Shown piece by piece: positions 26,901 through 32,718 of a DNA stretch of 54,513 nt. Origin of the DNA: CAZJUO01 sp964549245 (GTDB taxonomy: Bacteria > Patescibacteriota > Patescibacteriia > UBA10025 > JAHIVO01). Location of the stretch: positions 1 to 54,513 of the forward strand of contig CAZJUO010000001.1 in NCBI GenBank assembly GCA_964549245.1. Direction: 5' to 3'. Numbering within the stretch: the first letter of the stretch is position 1; each line of letters begins with the position of its first letter. The translations under genes were made by a program, and so were the position numbers. Under the pieces are notes generated by a model. The model searched no databases, was not told where the DNA came from, and saw only the letters and a list, made by a program, of their open reading frames with translations.

Positions 26901-28620
26901 CCTGGTTGGGATTAATGGAAGTAATAGTCGGCGAACAAACGCATGTTTCCGGTGTAGTGGTTTGAAATGACCAGCTCTGGTCAAGCAGATTGCCGTCAAT
27001 ATCTTTGACCATATCAGTGGTTACTGTCACGTTAAAATTCGAATTGGCAGGCAAGCCACTGGCCGGCCGCAACTCAAAATGCTTGAATCCGTCGGATGGA
27101 TTGCCGATATTAGGATCAACCACACGAAGCATATTTCCATTTCCATCAGTTATCTGATAGGGCGGACCGGCAATATTTGCTTCTAACGGTCCGATTGAAA
27201 TCGACTGCCCATCCGCTACACCAAAACTTACCTGCTGATAATACATACTGGTATTAAAGACAATGCCGATGTATGCGTCCGGACACTCATTACTGCCCCG
27301 CGGATACCAGGTTTTTACTCCCGGCATGGTATCGTTTGTCTCGAACTCCCAAACAGTAGGGCTGTCCATTGGGTTGGCGCAGAGATCTTCAATGTTGGCT
27401 ACGGTTATACGATACCAAGTAAAGGATTCTAACGGATTAAGGAACGGATCTTCAATTTTAACCTCAAACCCATTAGTGGTTTGAGAGACCTGCAGCTGAT
27501 CGCTGTTATATGTGGCTACTGGCACACCATTTTCATCTAACTGCTCAAGGACAAAATTCCCGTCAATGGGCGTACCATCCGTATCAATAATGGTGGTATC
27601 GTCTATTGATTCGTTAAAGACTACCCGGAAAATCGGAGCCCGGCTGACATTGCGGTCTGGATATGAAGGATCAGTGTTATCGTAGATTGGATAGCTGGAA
27701 GTAATGTATGGTGAAACCGCATCGAGCGTATTATTGGTCGTAAACTGCCAGGCATAATACGTACCCATATCCTGGCATGAGCCTAATGGTTCGACCGTAC
27801 AATTATCAAGCGACAAGCCAGCCGTATCGGCTACGGTTTTCGGCATTTGCAGTTCATACGTTTCAAAGGCGTCAAACAACGTTGGATGCTTGAAAGTAGA
27901 CGATTTTTTCAGCGTGGTCCATGAGCCAGCCACTGCGGCACTGCTCGAATCGATTATTTGCAAAGTTCCGTTGCCAGCTGCCGTCTGAATGGTCACATCA
28001 TCAATCTTGTGGTTAAAGACCGGCTTTATCGCGCTGCAGCGGTGTACGTCCTGGTTTGGATCAGCGCCATCATGCGAGGTTTCCACCGACTGCATGGTAA
28101 AATCTTCCGAGCTGATACTGCAATTATCCCACTCCGGATGATATACCCAGACGCCAACGCCACTGCCATTATCAACGCACTCCCGGCAGATTTCCGTATT
28201 GCCGATAGTACAACCTGCCCCACTGCCGTTGGTAGCCTCATGGATCGTCTTGACGACAAAGGTGACAATAGCCCAGGCAGTCAGAATGATCACCAAACCA
28301 ATTACCGCGCTGATCAATATTTTTTTGGCTTTGGCAACCTTATCCGGATTGCCGCGTGCTGTCATCCAGATGAATCCCCCGTACATTATTATGATAACCG
28401 CAACCAAGGCCAAAAAGCCGAGTGCCCATTGGACCACTCGAATTATCGTTGAATATAAATCCGCCGTACCCAAACCAAAGGTAGTGCCCAAATCAGGATC
28501 AATCGTCACCTGCGCCAAAGCCTGATTGCCCGTAGTCAGCATTCCGCCGAATACAAGTAGGCAGACGACAAAACTAAGTAAAAACCCGTAAAAAAATTTC
28601 TTTTTGTTTTGTGTAGTCAT
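17914..28620 (-). CDS. Giant multidomain surface protein with N-terminal TrbC/VirB2-like pilin segment
   Basis: About 3568 residues from the ATG at 28618-28620. A TTG 24 bases upstream would extend it, but the ATG gives a canonical signal peptide (TTQNKKKFFYGFLLSFVV...QALAQ). A two-helix module follows (about 28440-28245: YSTIIRVVQWALGF, IMYGGFIWMTARGNPDKVAK, LISAVIGLVIILTAWAIV), which reads like the TrbC/VirB2-type pilins common in CPR. The ectodomain holds Big_5-type Ig domains (28080-27000) and IPT/TIG domains (near 26930, 26590, 25500, 25170). An NHL-like beta-propeller lies at about 22900-22080 (GISYDAAGNVYVVSY, GISTDSEGNMYITRI, GIELDEKGNVYVSDR), four Ig-like domains at 21780-20600, and a disulphide-rich stretch with three related Cys repeats at 20590-18960. 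A C-terminal beta domain completes it. It is likely an adhesin or pilus-associated fibre. yqeY ends 35 bases upstream. Confidence 0.88.
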   Translation of the reverse strand: MTTQNKKKFFYGFLLSFVVCLLVFGGMLTTGNQALAQVTIDPDLGTTFGLGTADLYSTIIRVVQWALGFLALVAVIIIMYGGFIWMTARGNPDKVAKAKKILISAVIGLVIILTAWAIVTFVVKTIHEATNGSGAGCTIGNTEICRECVDNGSGVGVWVYHPEWDNCSISSEDFTMQSVETSHDGADPNQDVHRCSAIKPVFNHKIDDVTIQTAAGNGTLQIIDSSSAAVAGSWTTLKKSSTFKHPTLFDAFETYELQMPKTVADTAGLSLDNCTVEPLGSCQDMGTYYAWQFTTNNTLDAVSPYITSSYPIYDNTDPSYPDRNVSRAPIFRVVFNESIDDTTIIDTDGTPIDGNFVLEQLDENGVPVATYNSDQLQVSQTTNGFEVKIEDPFLNPLESFTWYRITVANIEDLCANPMDSPTVWEFETNDTMPGVKTWYPRGSNECPDAYIGIVFNTSMYYQQVSFGVADGQSISIGPLEANIAGPPYQITDGNGNMLRVVDPNIGNPSDGFKHFELRPASGLPANSNFNVTVTTDMVKDIDGNLLDQSWSFQTTTPETCVCSPTITSINPNQGLNGECLTIRGVCFKGTTEHEANPSLEFEFGGANTPATVEGVDPAGRWLTTTLPNAYANGNRPEAVVSIDYVEDEYDPVPPSNPFEFFVNGDGLATGPCLYTVSPGEGYPNITEVSLKGIRFDETSATREVHFNLATDKLGLLVPNSWSDTQARAVTPIAGAGDYGENQVWIENDAGTSNSMPYVIKPIPPDVPIVLDYEPTCGTACINAAIHGVISKNVAASISTATVGLYSCSDPSCIFSSLNPIALNNVTAVYNGGTDQTEFQLQLAAPGVLDVNTDYRVVLSDGITSDIGVALGNLNFDLDNNGTRDSYSWTFKTRDDPTLCTIETVEMKPASTTKLINTAISYTAYAKGIPDTCSPSGQTLDPSGFSWTWGINDPIGRVPAVASINSNTLNNASIQTAIRTDADPVFVETTADDGSGNTASGAGELHIIDCETDQHCRDNCPGSSSVCDPVNKRCTPAITSLNPNQGPKDTTVTVNGCYFGSSQGDGTVQFGGEDAYFPCGNASWSNDQIIVQNPSTAASGTILPVDVRTDSNIGGLWNEAADQGLFTMTDLCNGVPVPVNGMPGICPPLVPASGEEGDLIHFDGYNLYGNYPNAFAQFSDGIGGYINATAGNGAADGSFYENAPVPDNAQTGPARVAIRVGAGPNDYCPSNSVNFGISCNVDSDCSTNCCKSKICKPAGECSSGGPGDLCLLPTNAPFCQNGPAGTASGDLYRCIDPVGHLDPEPPASAAYPPDAVDDCRFCCDANPPMSSGNLTCVPDKVPCDSASGDRGLYCGCTSDADCGALGCGFDDPDRCCYPRPVVDSTLPDSADDIYCTNGSIQYFFETFGLRMKRDSMNSSSILVTDGGGNTINGTISTNSAGFVFTPSTLLTPGSQITIQVTTDVKNQYGVAMAAADTKTWDVNANATICEIDDINFIVQKFGSAPYSPPDTFSCAFDNCSDDMDNVTAGNQHDIMAVAVDKNNNPVSATYTWAETDTEDVMSIDETATGINNVITANSNAGHGFVNVEASAQFFSDIEDGRARVNVTLCENPWPNPFAPTNDQYPFEDSQAYQKPDTIDGPPSQFIANYSIWYCRDPGSLPLSKPSDEVVVRENDAYDPADDKDELVKEYFILRDGSSDGIGIRVMENEQRRSPTEWYRNQFGPSAPSPQELTVDGYSAIRAGRTVYVSVLNLDDTTSTLTPYIYLISYNEGASEETITIYNRLLKNWQFNVNMSETDKAHLQRDMQRLGDLDEIYQLLLTYKGINTTFPMLAAGTYISGMSVSTWLSWQETLGGQLIPLAFAPQHETLVQALRSLFAQEAKAAGSLPVDPLNNLYLCPLAYRQELNSEVALGNDVDPAGISYDAAGNVYVVSYETNNNKKLWKCNSNVNSCSEEHAFADQANSYPSDVTVDKKTGDILVAIAGWVGQGGRVERFDADDLSAPKQTYDIDNANGISTDSEGNMYITRINWDNGVYKYDADGNLLAEDNIAGNCADGDPCPWGIELDEKGNVYVSDRNEGKVKMYDNDLTGVQKEYFLGIAAVGLDVEGDSIFTTGHFSDYIFELDKDLTTLKNAITSPAIDNPYGISAFNGGFYFANYTNHSVHKYVYDEDSANTCWNEVAHSYYCPAGSHIYQYAVGPSGEVANLYANMEYDGPGSAGLLNNYAGDPCTDVGYCEDPNCTTAASCSAECGSVWHQNSFCSCFNHEFNATGTPNDHEGPHINYVDALIENTTNVVSGSREMTVDVSDGGSGVNRVEYYINGIRRFTDDDGTTGGWSWTFNSNDYADGDYTFMVRAYDNVSNRTSVSYNIQVNNSAGPDNTAPFVIINTPQAGDELKGQVTITAQASDNQIVSALEISVVGTTVINTCGTSSCTLDWNTAELSAGSPVYPNGQYTIKATATDPSLNTNTVEINVTVANIDYNNPVVAINAPTSLEVISGQYQVQMTATDDQAVDKVSIYINDIYKGDAVNSAGSTWTWDWNTLQYANNLYLLRAIAYDVQQNFSSASIGAQIDNAANDDVAPTAAFVRPPTPDYGSSVYNMVTMQVDATDNVGVAEVRFYQDYVWRSTDTVGGDGWNWVFDAERISAGWHTFQAVAYDAAGNESDSLEVRWNVRGGGGPICGDEIISSFIGEECDLTQFPSDVEDCSDLGPPNYPTYPNYYCGDIGCIAPNEADECTFDVSACIEGSCGDNTLQAACGEQCDGSPQTQCTTTNACYRAICSGCLCDEDLTNCDVSPSCQKEGAVPASIYCNSCDHCHDSVQNCGETGVDVGGGCAAQCVNGDQRCDGGRTQYCLNGAWQNNTYQRYGCTNTWDGICNRAGVGGGSCYTGATCRVVPAGGGLNNAFCEASGALTCNAACQSDWSDLYTDCCACGNGNIDSGEDCDPGPPENLDGQTCSSLGAGSGTLACNADCTWNLDGCTTSCTDNDGNCPAGCTICNDNDCPASTCSNGCCSGTSCVSQSDSQCGINGAVCQDCQASGELCNTATGQCVSCQDGDGLCPGTCTLCNDNDCPANKCSGCCSGTSCVAQSDTQCGVNSAACVDCTASGQVCDIGSGACVAQTCNSGNCANGCCEGTECRVYAQQSGTLCGTGGAACVSCNDSNVCTDDACSGSGVCTYTNNSAACTDHTSCTVNDQCTGGGCVGQPLVEGSLCTPPLGGLGPDDGICSGPALNYCYLRYHTIELKWSTAFNIGDYDLDLILYRFNSMGNVIGIYNSTTVGINDQVYHWGDQNVVGSNYVERIDIVGPPVPDATEDFRFFVVNSSGGEVPHEATVTIESKVMDTLYDTYNASSICELSNYSTWEVFQMDYTNVPDPSAIESGHMLPDGTGMPPGTFPYLLAAGQCCGEDSWCANNTCNNNMCSLCVPGNGTCEAHYTPTGVPICDEVTEYDPDDPGSNQDCANEVNNCTTNCETEWCGSLVNPPTSCTGMMVPDFYISRPACYNFSGALQKCFSGGACGLSPSPENRACCDPTKGGYTPSVVGTTYYCFCGIYRITSPASTCDQSWLGAPIP

Positions 28621-28655
28621 TATGAGAGGACCTTGAAGCCTCAAATAATTATTAT

Positions 28656-29105
28656 TTAAATACTATCTAAAGACTCCTTGACGATGCGTGAAACAATTTT
28701 TCCATCAGCCTGCCCTTTTAATTTTGGCATCACTGTTTTCATAACTAGCCCCATCTGGCGCTTTTCGGGTGTAAGCTGCTCGATAACCTCTTGAACAATT
28801 TTTTTAATCTCTTCTTCCGTAACTTGCTCGGGCAAGTATTTTTCTAAAATTGCCAGTTCTTTCTGCTCTTGGTTGGCTAATTCTGACCGTCCGCCTTTGG
28901 TGAAGGCAGCCGCTGCGTCTTTCCTCTTTTTTGCTTCTGTGGAAATAACGGAGATAATTTCGTCATCCGATAATTCTTTCTTTTTAAGAGCGATGGCCTC
29001 GTTATGCAGGGCGCTATTGAGCATACGCAACACGGAACGCGGCAGCTCGTCTTTATTCACCAGAGCGGTCTTTAAATCTTCTTGTATTCTGTCCTGTAAA
29101 CTCAT
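28656..29105 (-). CDS. yqeY: GatB/YqeY domain protein
   Basis: The 149-residue soluble helical protein is related to the C-terminal domain of GatB. Recognisable segments are the N-terminal LQDRIQEDLKTALVNKDEL and LRMLNSALHNEAIALKK, the central YLPEQVTEEEIKKIV, and the C-terminal MGLVMKTVMPKLKGQADGK followed by IVKESL. Standalone YqeY is proposed to act near tRNA-dependent amidation, but its function is not established. It follows rpsU by 14 bases, and the rpsU-yqeY pairing is widely conserved in bacteria. Confidence 0.93.
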   Translation of the reverse strand: MSLQDRIQEDLKTALVNKDELPRSVLRMLNSALHNEAIALKKKELSDDEIISVISTEAKKRKDAAAAFTKGGRSELANQEQKELAILEKYLPEQVTEEEIKKIVQEVIEQLTPEKRQMGLVMKTVMPKLKGQADGKIVSRIVKESLDSI

Positions 29106-29119
29106 TAGAATATTGAACT

Positions 29120-29410
29120 TTATTTAGTTTTAATTTTTGCCTGAAGCAATTTCTTAATAGTACCTCGTTTATTTGGTTTGCGCGGATCAATATACTCTTC
29201 GAGCTTCCCGATCCTTCGCAAGTACTCTTTCTTTTCCTGAATCAATTGGCGGCGGGCGGCGTCTTCACGTTCTTCACGTTTGCTCTTTTTGGAAGAATAA
29301 AACCGGCCCTTTTTCGCATGCAGCAAAACACCGCTTGACTGCACTCTTTTCGTAAATCGCCGAAGCAGGCTCTCTGTTGATTCACCATTTTTCTTTTTTA
29401 CTTCAACCAC
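29120..29410 (-). CDS. rpsU: Small ribosomal subunit protein bS21
   Basis: The 96-residue basic protein carries the bS21 core ESLLRRFTKRVQSSGVL followed by KKGRFYSSKKSKREEREDAA. It is longer than E. coli bS21 (71 residues) because of a C-terminal extension ending KKLLQAKIKTK. The start is GTG at 29408-29410, chosen because a strong GGGAGGTGA ribosome-binding site lies 7 bases upstream. bS21 binds near the 16S rRNA 3' end at the anti-Shine-Dalgarno region. Promoter at 29449-29478. Confidence 0.9.
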   Translation of the reverse strand: MVEVKKKNGESTESLLRRFTKRVQSSGVLLHAKKGRFYSSKKSKREEREDAARRQLIQEKKEYLRRIGKLEEYIDPRKPNKRGTIKKLLQAKIKTK

Positions 29411-29448
29411 TAAAATGTCACCTCCCAGGTAATTTAAAAACTGGTTTT

Positions 29449-29478
29449 AATATACCACAATATTACTTCCTATGTCAA
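29449..29478 (-). promoter_or_regulatory. Promoter for rpsU-yqeY and possibly the surface-protein genes behind them
   Basis: On the reverse strand TTGACA (29473-29478), 18-base spacer, TATATT (29449-29454). No clear terminator is seen between here and dgkA at 14655, so the transcript could be very long. Confidence 0.65.
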
Positions 29479-29564
29479 TTTTTCCAGAAAATAAAAAGAC
29501 AATCCACTCCGCCCTCATGCCTCTTTAGCCCATTATCCTGATTTTTGCCTAATCTTAGTAGCTA

Positions 29565-29906
29565 TTATACTAATCCTCCGACTTTTTCCCCGCCTAAAAA
29601 ATGAATATGAAGATGCGGCACTACCTGCCCCCCATCCTCACCGCAATTTACCACCACTTTATACCCCCGTTGGGAAATATTGAACTTTTTGGCCAACCAG
29701 CCTGTATGGTGCATCATTTTACCGAGTAATAATTGGTCAGACTCGCTGGCGTCATTCAATGAGGTAATATGTTTTCTGGGTATGATAAGCAAATGAACCG
29801 GAGCCTTTGGCTGAATATCTTTCAGTACTATAAACCCGTCCTCCTGATGTACGATTTCTGCCGGCGATTTCCCCTGGATTATTTTACAAAAAATACATTC
29901 ACTCAT
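29565..29906 (-). CDS. HIT family (HinT-like) nucleotide hydrolase
   Basis: The 113-residue protein of the histidine triad superfamily hydrolyses adenosine phosphoramidates or related nucleotides. It begins with the zinc-like CIFCKIIQGKSPAEIV segment, and has the helix and strand VHLLIIPRKHITSL and the catalytic triad HLHIHF with His98, His100 and His102. Length and order match HinT. It starts 15 bases after hisS, with which it is likely co-transcribed. Confidence 0.94.
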   Translation of the reverse strand: MSECIFCKIIQGKSPAEIVHQEDGFIVLKDIQPKAPVHLLIIPRKHITSLNDASESDQLLLGKMMHHTGWLAKKFNISQRGYKVVVNCGEDGGQVVPHLHIHFLGGEKVGGLV

Positions 29907-29921
29907 GGCGTTAACCAGTAA

Positions 29922-31358
29922 TTATAAATCCTCCCCATTGGTCTTTTTCTCTACTACCTTAAATTNNNNNNNNNNCGCTGGCGTGTCCTCGTCCGCTAAA
30001 CGTTTTTTTATTTCGGAAATAATCGTATCCGCTGGCACTGTTTCCTGGAGGCCGCTTTCCATGTCCCTGATTAATACCGTATTGTCCATGATCTCTTTCT
30101 GGCCGAGAATAATTGTAAATTTTACTTTATACTTATTGGCGCGTTCCATTTGGGGTTTCAATCCATCTTTGGAAAAACTTTCCATGGCAGTAAGGCCGGC
30201 TGCTTTGATTTCCTCATACAGTTTTAAAGCTTTCTTCCTGGCAGCATCACCCAACTGCGCTACAAAAATATCCGCTTGTGCCGGCTGGCCAATGGTAATA
30301 TTGCGCTTGCTAAGTTCCAAAATGCAGCGCTCTATGCCGCCCGCGTAACCAATGGCAGGTGTTTCGGGTCCGCCCATCATCTGGGCCAGCAAATCATATC
30401 GGCCGCCTCCCCCGAGCGCGCTTTGCGCCGTTTCTTTTTTTGTCTCATCATTTTGTTCATCATCTGATTGCGGCCATATCTCGAACACCGTTCCGGTATA
30501 ATAATCAAGCCCGCGCACCAAATGAGAGTTCAGGACATATGGTATTTCCAACTCATCAAGGTGCTCCAATACTTTTACAAAATGCTGATTCGACTCGTCG
30601 TCAAGATAGTCGATGATTTGGGGAGCGTCCTGCGCCAATATCTGCGCGTCAGGGTCTTTCGAATCCAGCAGTCGCAACGGATTGGTCTGCAAACGGCGCT
30701 GGTCCTCCTCCGATAATGAGTTTTTCCTTGATTTGTAATAGTCATATAATACTTTACGGTACTGCTTCCGGCATTCAGGAGAACCGATACTATTGATCTG
30801 CAAGGTAATTGGCAGGCCAAGCTTTTTATAAAAATTATAAACCAGCATGATAAGCTGGGCATCAATAACCGGATGCGCGTCTCCCAAAGCCTCAAAACCA
30901 AACTGATAGAACTGCCGATAGCGGCCTGCTTGTGGCCGGTCATACCGGAAAAAAGGGCCTAGATAATAAACTTTTATCGGCTGTGGCCGGTTAATCATGC
31001 CATGCTCGATATAGGCACGCACCACTCCAGCAGTACCTTCGGGCCGCAAGGTAACAGAATCTCCATTTTTATCGTCAAATGAGTACATCTCTTTCTCGAC
31101 AATATCAGTATCTTCCCCCACAGAGCGAACAAACAGATTGGTATCTTCCAGTACGGGGGTATCGATGCGTTCGTAGCCGTAGTGATGGGCAATAGTTTTG
31201 GCATGCTCACGTAAATAATTCCATGATGACTGCTCATCCGGCAATATATCCTTCATGCCCCGCAGCAAGCGAAATTCTTTCTTATGCGGTGTGGCTGTTT
31301 TTTCCTTGGTAGAATTTTTTTTGGGGGCTGAAGTGTTTTGCGTATTTTTTTTCGGCAT
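29922..31358 (-). CDS. hisS: Histidyl-tRNA synthetase (assembly gap near C-terminus)
   Basis: Class II aminoacyl-tRNA synthetase charging tRNA-His. After a Lys/Thr-rich N-terminal extension (about 28 residues) come motif 1 (LRGMKDILPDEQSSWNYL), motif 2 (VYYLGPFFRYDRPQAGRYRQ, preceded by VTLRPEGTAGVVRAY), the histidine signature VRGLDYYTGTVFEIW, motif 3 (GGIERCILEL) and the C-terminal anticodon-binding domain (ADIFVAQLGDAARKKALKLY). Ten N at 29966-29975 interrupt the last 20 codons. The tail after the gap (FKVVEKKTNGEDL) is in frame only if the true gap length fits, so the exact C-terminus is uncertain. It lies between lepB and the HIT gene. Confidence 0.94.
   Translation of the reverse strand: MPKKNTQNTSAPKKNSTKEKTATPHKKEFRLLRGMKDILPDEQSSWNYLREHAKTIAHHYGYERIDTPVLEDTNLFVRSVGEDTDIVEKEMYSFDDKNGDSVTLRPEGTAGVVRAYIEHGMINRPQPIKVYYLGPFFRYDRPQAGRYRQFYQFGFEALGDAHPVIDAQLIMLVYNFYKKLGLPITLQINSIGSPECRKQYRKVLYDYYKSRKNSLSEEDQRRLQTNPLRLLDSKDPDAQILAQDAPQIIDYLDDESNQHFVKVLEHLDELEIPYVLNSHLVRGLDYYTGTVFEIWPQSDDEQNDETKKETAQSALGGGGRYDLLAQMMGGPETPAIGYAGGIERCILELSKRNITIGQPAQADIFVAQLGDAARKKALKLYEEIKAAGLTAMESFSKDGLKPQMERANKYKVKFTIILGQKEIMDNTVLIRDMESGLQETVPADTIISEIKKRLADEDTPAXXXXFKVVEKKTNGEDL
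29966..29975. other. Assembly gap (10 N)
   Basis: Ten consecutive N inside the 3' end of hisS. Ten is a common placeholder length, so the real distance is unknown and may be zero, negative or much larger. Confidence 0.99.
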
Positions 31359-31380
31359 AATAATTTCCTTTAAAGGAGGC

Positions 31381-32001
31381 TTAGTTATATAATGGGATGT
31401 TAAAATGCTTAATTTTGTCGAACGGCCAGACGCGCAGCCAAGCTTTCCCTATGATATTTTCTTTTGGCAGCGGGCCAAAACTTCGGGAATCCAGGCTAAC
31501 CGAACGGTTATCCCCCATAACGAAATACTCATCACTACCAAGGGTTACCGTTTGGTTGCCGGACGTGCGCATCCCCTCAAATAAATACCGCTCATCCAGG
31601 GCAAAACCATCTTCATGGTCATTGTTAAATATTATCACCTGGCCTTTATCTATCTCCAGCGTCTCACCCGGCAAGCCGATGACACGTTTTATTAAATAAT
31701 CAGAATCATATCCTAACGATTTTATCACTACCACCTCACCCCGTTTCGGTTCAGTAAAGCGATAGGTTATTTCATCGATGATCAAATATTCATTATCATT
31801 AAAGGATGGCTCCATAGAGGCACCGCGGACATAAAACGGTTGAAACAAAAAATACCGTATTGGTATAACGATTACCAGCGCAATTAAAAATATTTTTAAT
31901 AGCTCAAAGATAAACCCTTTTGGGGATTTTGCGAAATCGGGAATTTCTTCTTTTTGGTCTTTAGTTTTTTTTGATTTTTTTTCTCTAAAGGTAAGACGCA
32001 T
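31381..32001 (-). CDS. lepB: Signal peptidase I
   Basis: Membrane serine protease of 206 residues that removes signal peptides from exported proteins. It has a Lys-rich cytoplasmic tail, one membrane helix (about 32-53), then the catalytic Ser62 in VRGASMEPSF and the general-base Lys105 in DYLIKRVIGLPGE. Box D is YFVMGDNRSVSLDSRSFGP. The single-helix compact form is typical of Gram-positive-like SipS enzymes. It is the obvious processing enzyme for the many secreted proteins encoded here. hisS starts 22 bases downstream. Confidence 0.96.
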   Translation of the reverse strand: MRLTFREKKSKKTKDQKEEIPDFAKSPKGFIFELLKIFLIALVIVIPIRYFLFQPFYVRGASMEPSFNDNEYLIIDEITYRFTEPKRGEVVVIKSLGYDSDYLIKRVIGLPGETLEIDKGQVIIFNNDHEDGFALDERYLFEGMRTSGNQTVTLGSDEYFVMGDNRSVSLDSRSFGPLPKENIIGKAWLRVWPFDKIKHFNIPLYN

Positions 32002-32079
32002 ATTTTTATTTTTTATTCAATTAAGTCATTATAAAAAAAGATTGTTCTTATTATTTACCCTTACCGCTCCTTCTCACAA

Positions 32080-32150
32080 TGGGCCTGACAGGATTTGAAT
32101 CCCTCAACTCCGTTCGGGACAGGCTCTACGACCTCACGGATCTACCCGCC
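32080..32150 (-). repeat. tRNA 3'-end fragment joined to a REP-like palindrome
   Basis: The reverse strand ends TTCAAATCCTGTCAGGCCCA (32080-32099), the T-loop and acceptor strand of a tRNA; a GGGCCTG acceptor partner is typical of tRNA-Ile. No matching 5' half precedes it. Upstream on the same strand is a palindromic block (TCCGT 32137-32141 with ACGGA, containing GTAGAGCCTGTCCCGAAC) that resembles REP-like repeats. I read it as a broken tRNA gene or a tRNA tail captured beside a REP element. It is unlikely to be a working tRNA. Confidence 0.45.
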
Positions 32151-32154
32151 GCAA

Positions 32155-32228
32155 TGGGTGATTCAGGATTTGAACCTGAGACCTCTATCGTGTGAGGATA
32201 GCGCTCTAACCAACTGAGCTAATCACCC
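32155..32228 (-). tRNA. tRNA-Val (anticodon CAC)
   Basis: Reverse-strand cloverleaf of 74 bases: acceptor GGGTGAT/ATCACCC, D arm GCTC...GAGC, anticodon stem CTATC/GATAG with loop CTCACAC (U33, anticodon CAC, reading GUG), T arm with GGTTCAAATCC, discriminator A. CCA is not encoded. It shares almost all of its sequence with the tRNA-Val(GAC) gene 80 bases upstream. Confidence 0.95.
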
Positions 32229-32254
32229 CTGGCTTAGCTACCGATCTAACTTCA

Positions 32255-32274
32255 TCCCGCCTGAATAGGCGGGA
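32255..32274. repeat. REP-like palindrome between the tRNA genes
   Basis: TCCCGCCT-GAAT-AGGCGGGA forms a perfect 8-bp stem with a four-base loop, preceded by CTAACTTCA. A diverged second copy with the same flank occurs at 32421-32440. Confidence 0.65.
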
Positions 32275-32308
32275 CAAGCCTCTGGCCTGGTGCGTGACCC
32301 GTACATAG

Positions 32309-32382
32309 TGGGTGATTCAGGAGTCGAACCTGAGACCTCTACCGTGTCGAGGTAGCGCTCTAACCAACTGAGCTAATCACCC
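32309..32382 (-). tRNA. tRNA-Val (anticodon GAC) with unusual C33
   Basis: Reverse-strand cloverleaf of 74 bases: acceptor GGGTGAT/ATCACCC, D arm GCTC...GAGC, anticodon stem CTACC/GGTAG, loop TCGACAC, T arm GGTTCGACTCC, discriminator A, no encoded CCA. With a 5-bp anticodon stem the anticodon is GAC (reading GUC/GUU). Position 33, almost always U, is then C; positions 32-33 look swapped relative to the neighbouring tRNA-Val(CAC). An isoacceptor with UAC is not in the window. Confidence 0.9.
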
Positions 32383-32419
32383 GCTATGTACAGGTCGTGC
32401 CGAGCAAACGCTCTAACTT

Positions 32420-32488
32420 CATCCCACCTGATTAGGCGGGGCAAGCTGCTTGCCCCACGTAGCTTTAGCAAAGCGAAGAGCTACGAGC
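32420..32488. repeat. Cluster of REP-like palindromes upstream of the tRNA genes
   Basis: Three adjacent inverted repeats. CCCACCT-GATT-AGGCGGG (32422-32440) is a diverged copy of 32255-32274. GGGGCAAG-CTG-CTTGCCCC (32438-32456) is a perfect 8-bp stem. GTAGCT...AGCTAC (about 32459-32484) starts with GTAG, the tetranucleotide typical of RAYT-mobilised REP elements. The rest of 32383-32638 holds no gene that I can support; CTTAC...GTAAG at about 32502-32519 is one more weak hairpin. Confidence 0.6.
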
Positions 32489-32638
32489 CCGCAATGAATA
32501 GCTTACTCCCTGAAGTAAGTAACGCAGACTAGCCAATAATACATTTATGGCAAGTAAAAATTATAAGGATCAGAATCCGCTGGTGCTAGATTAAAAAATA
32601 ATATGAAAAATACCGCAAAAACCGTAAGAATTAGCCAC

Positions 32639-32666
32639 ATTATACCACAAAATCATTACAAGTCAA
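32639..32666 (-). promoter_or_regulatory. Consensus promoter upstream of the tRNA-Val genes
   Basis: On the reverse strand TTGACT (32661-32666), 16-base spacer, TATAAT (32639-32644). The predicted start is about 250 bases before tRNA-Val(GAC), so the precursor would include the palindrome cluster. Confidence 0.7.
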
Positions 32667-32718
32667 AATACCTCCCTGCTGCGTATCACGGATAGGCTTG
32701 CTTATTAGCCGAAAAAAA

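Noticed and set aside
28642..28644. TTG start for the pilin-fused giant
   Set aside because: The ATG 24 bases downstream gives a typical signal peptide with Lys-rich n-region; the TTG version adds eight residues that disturb it.
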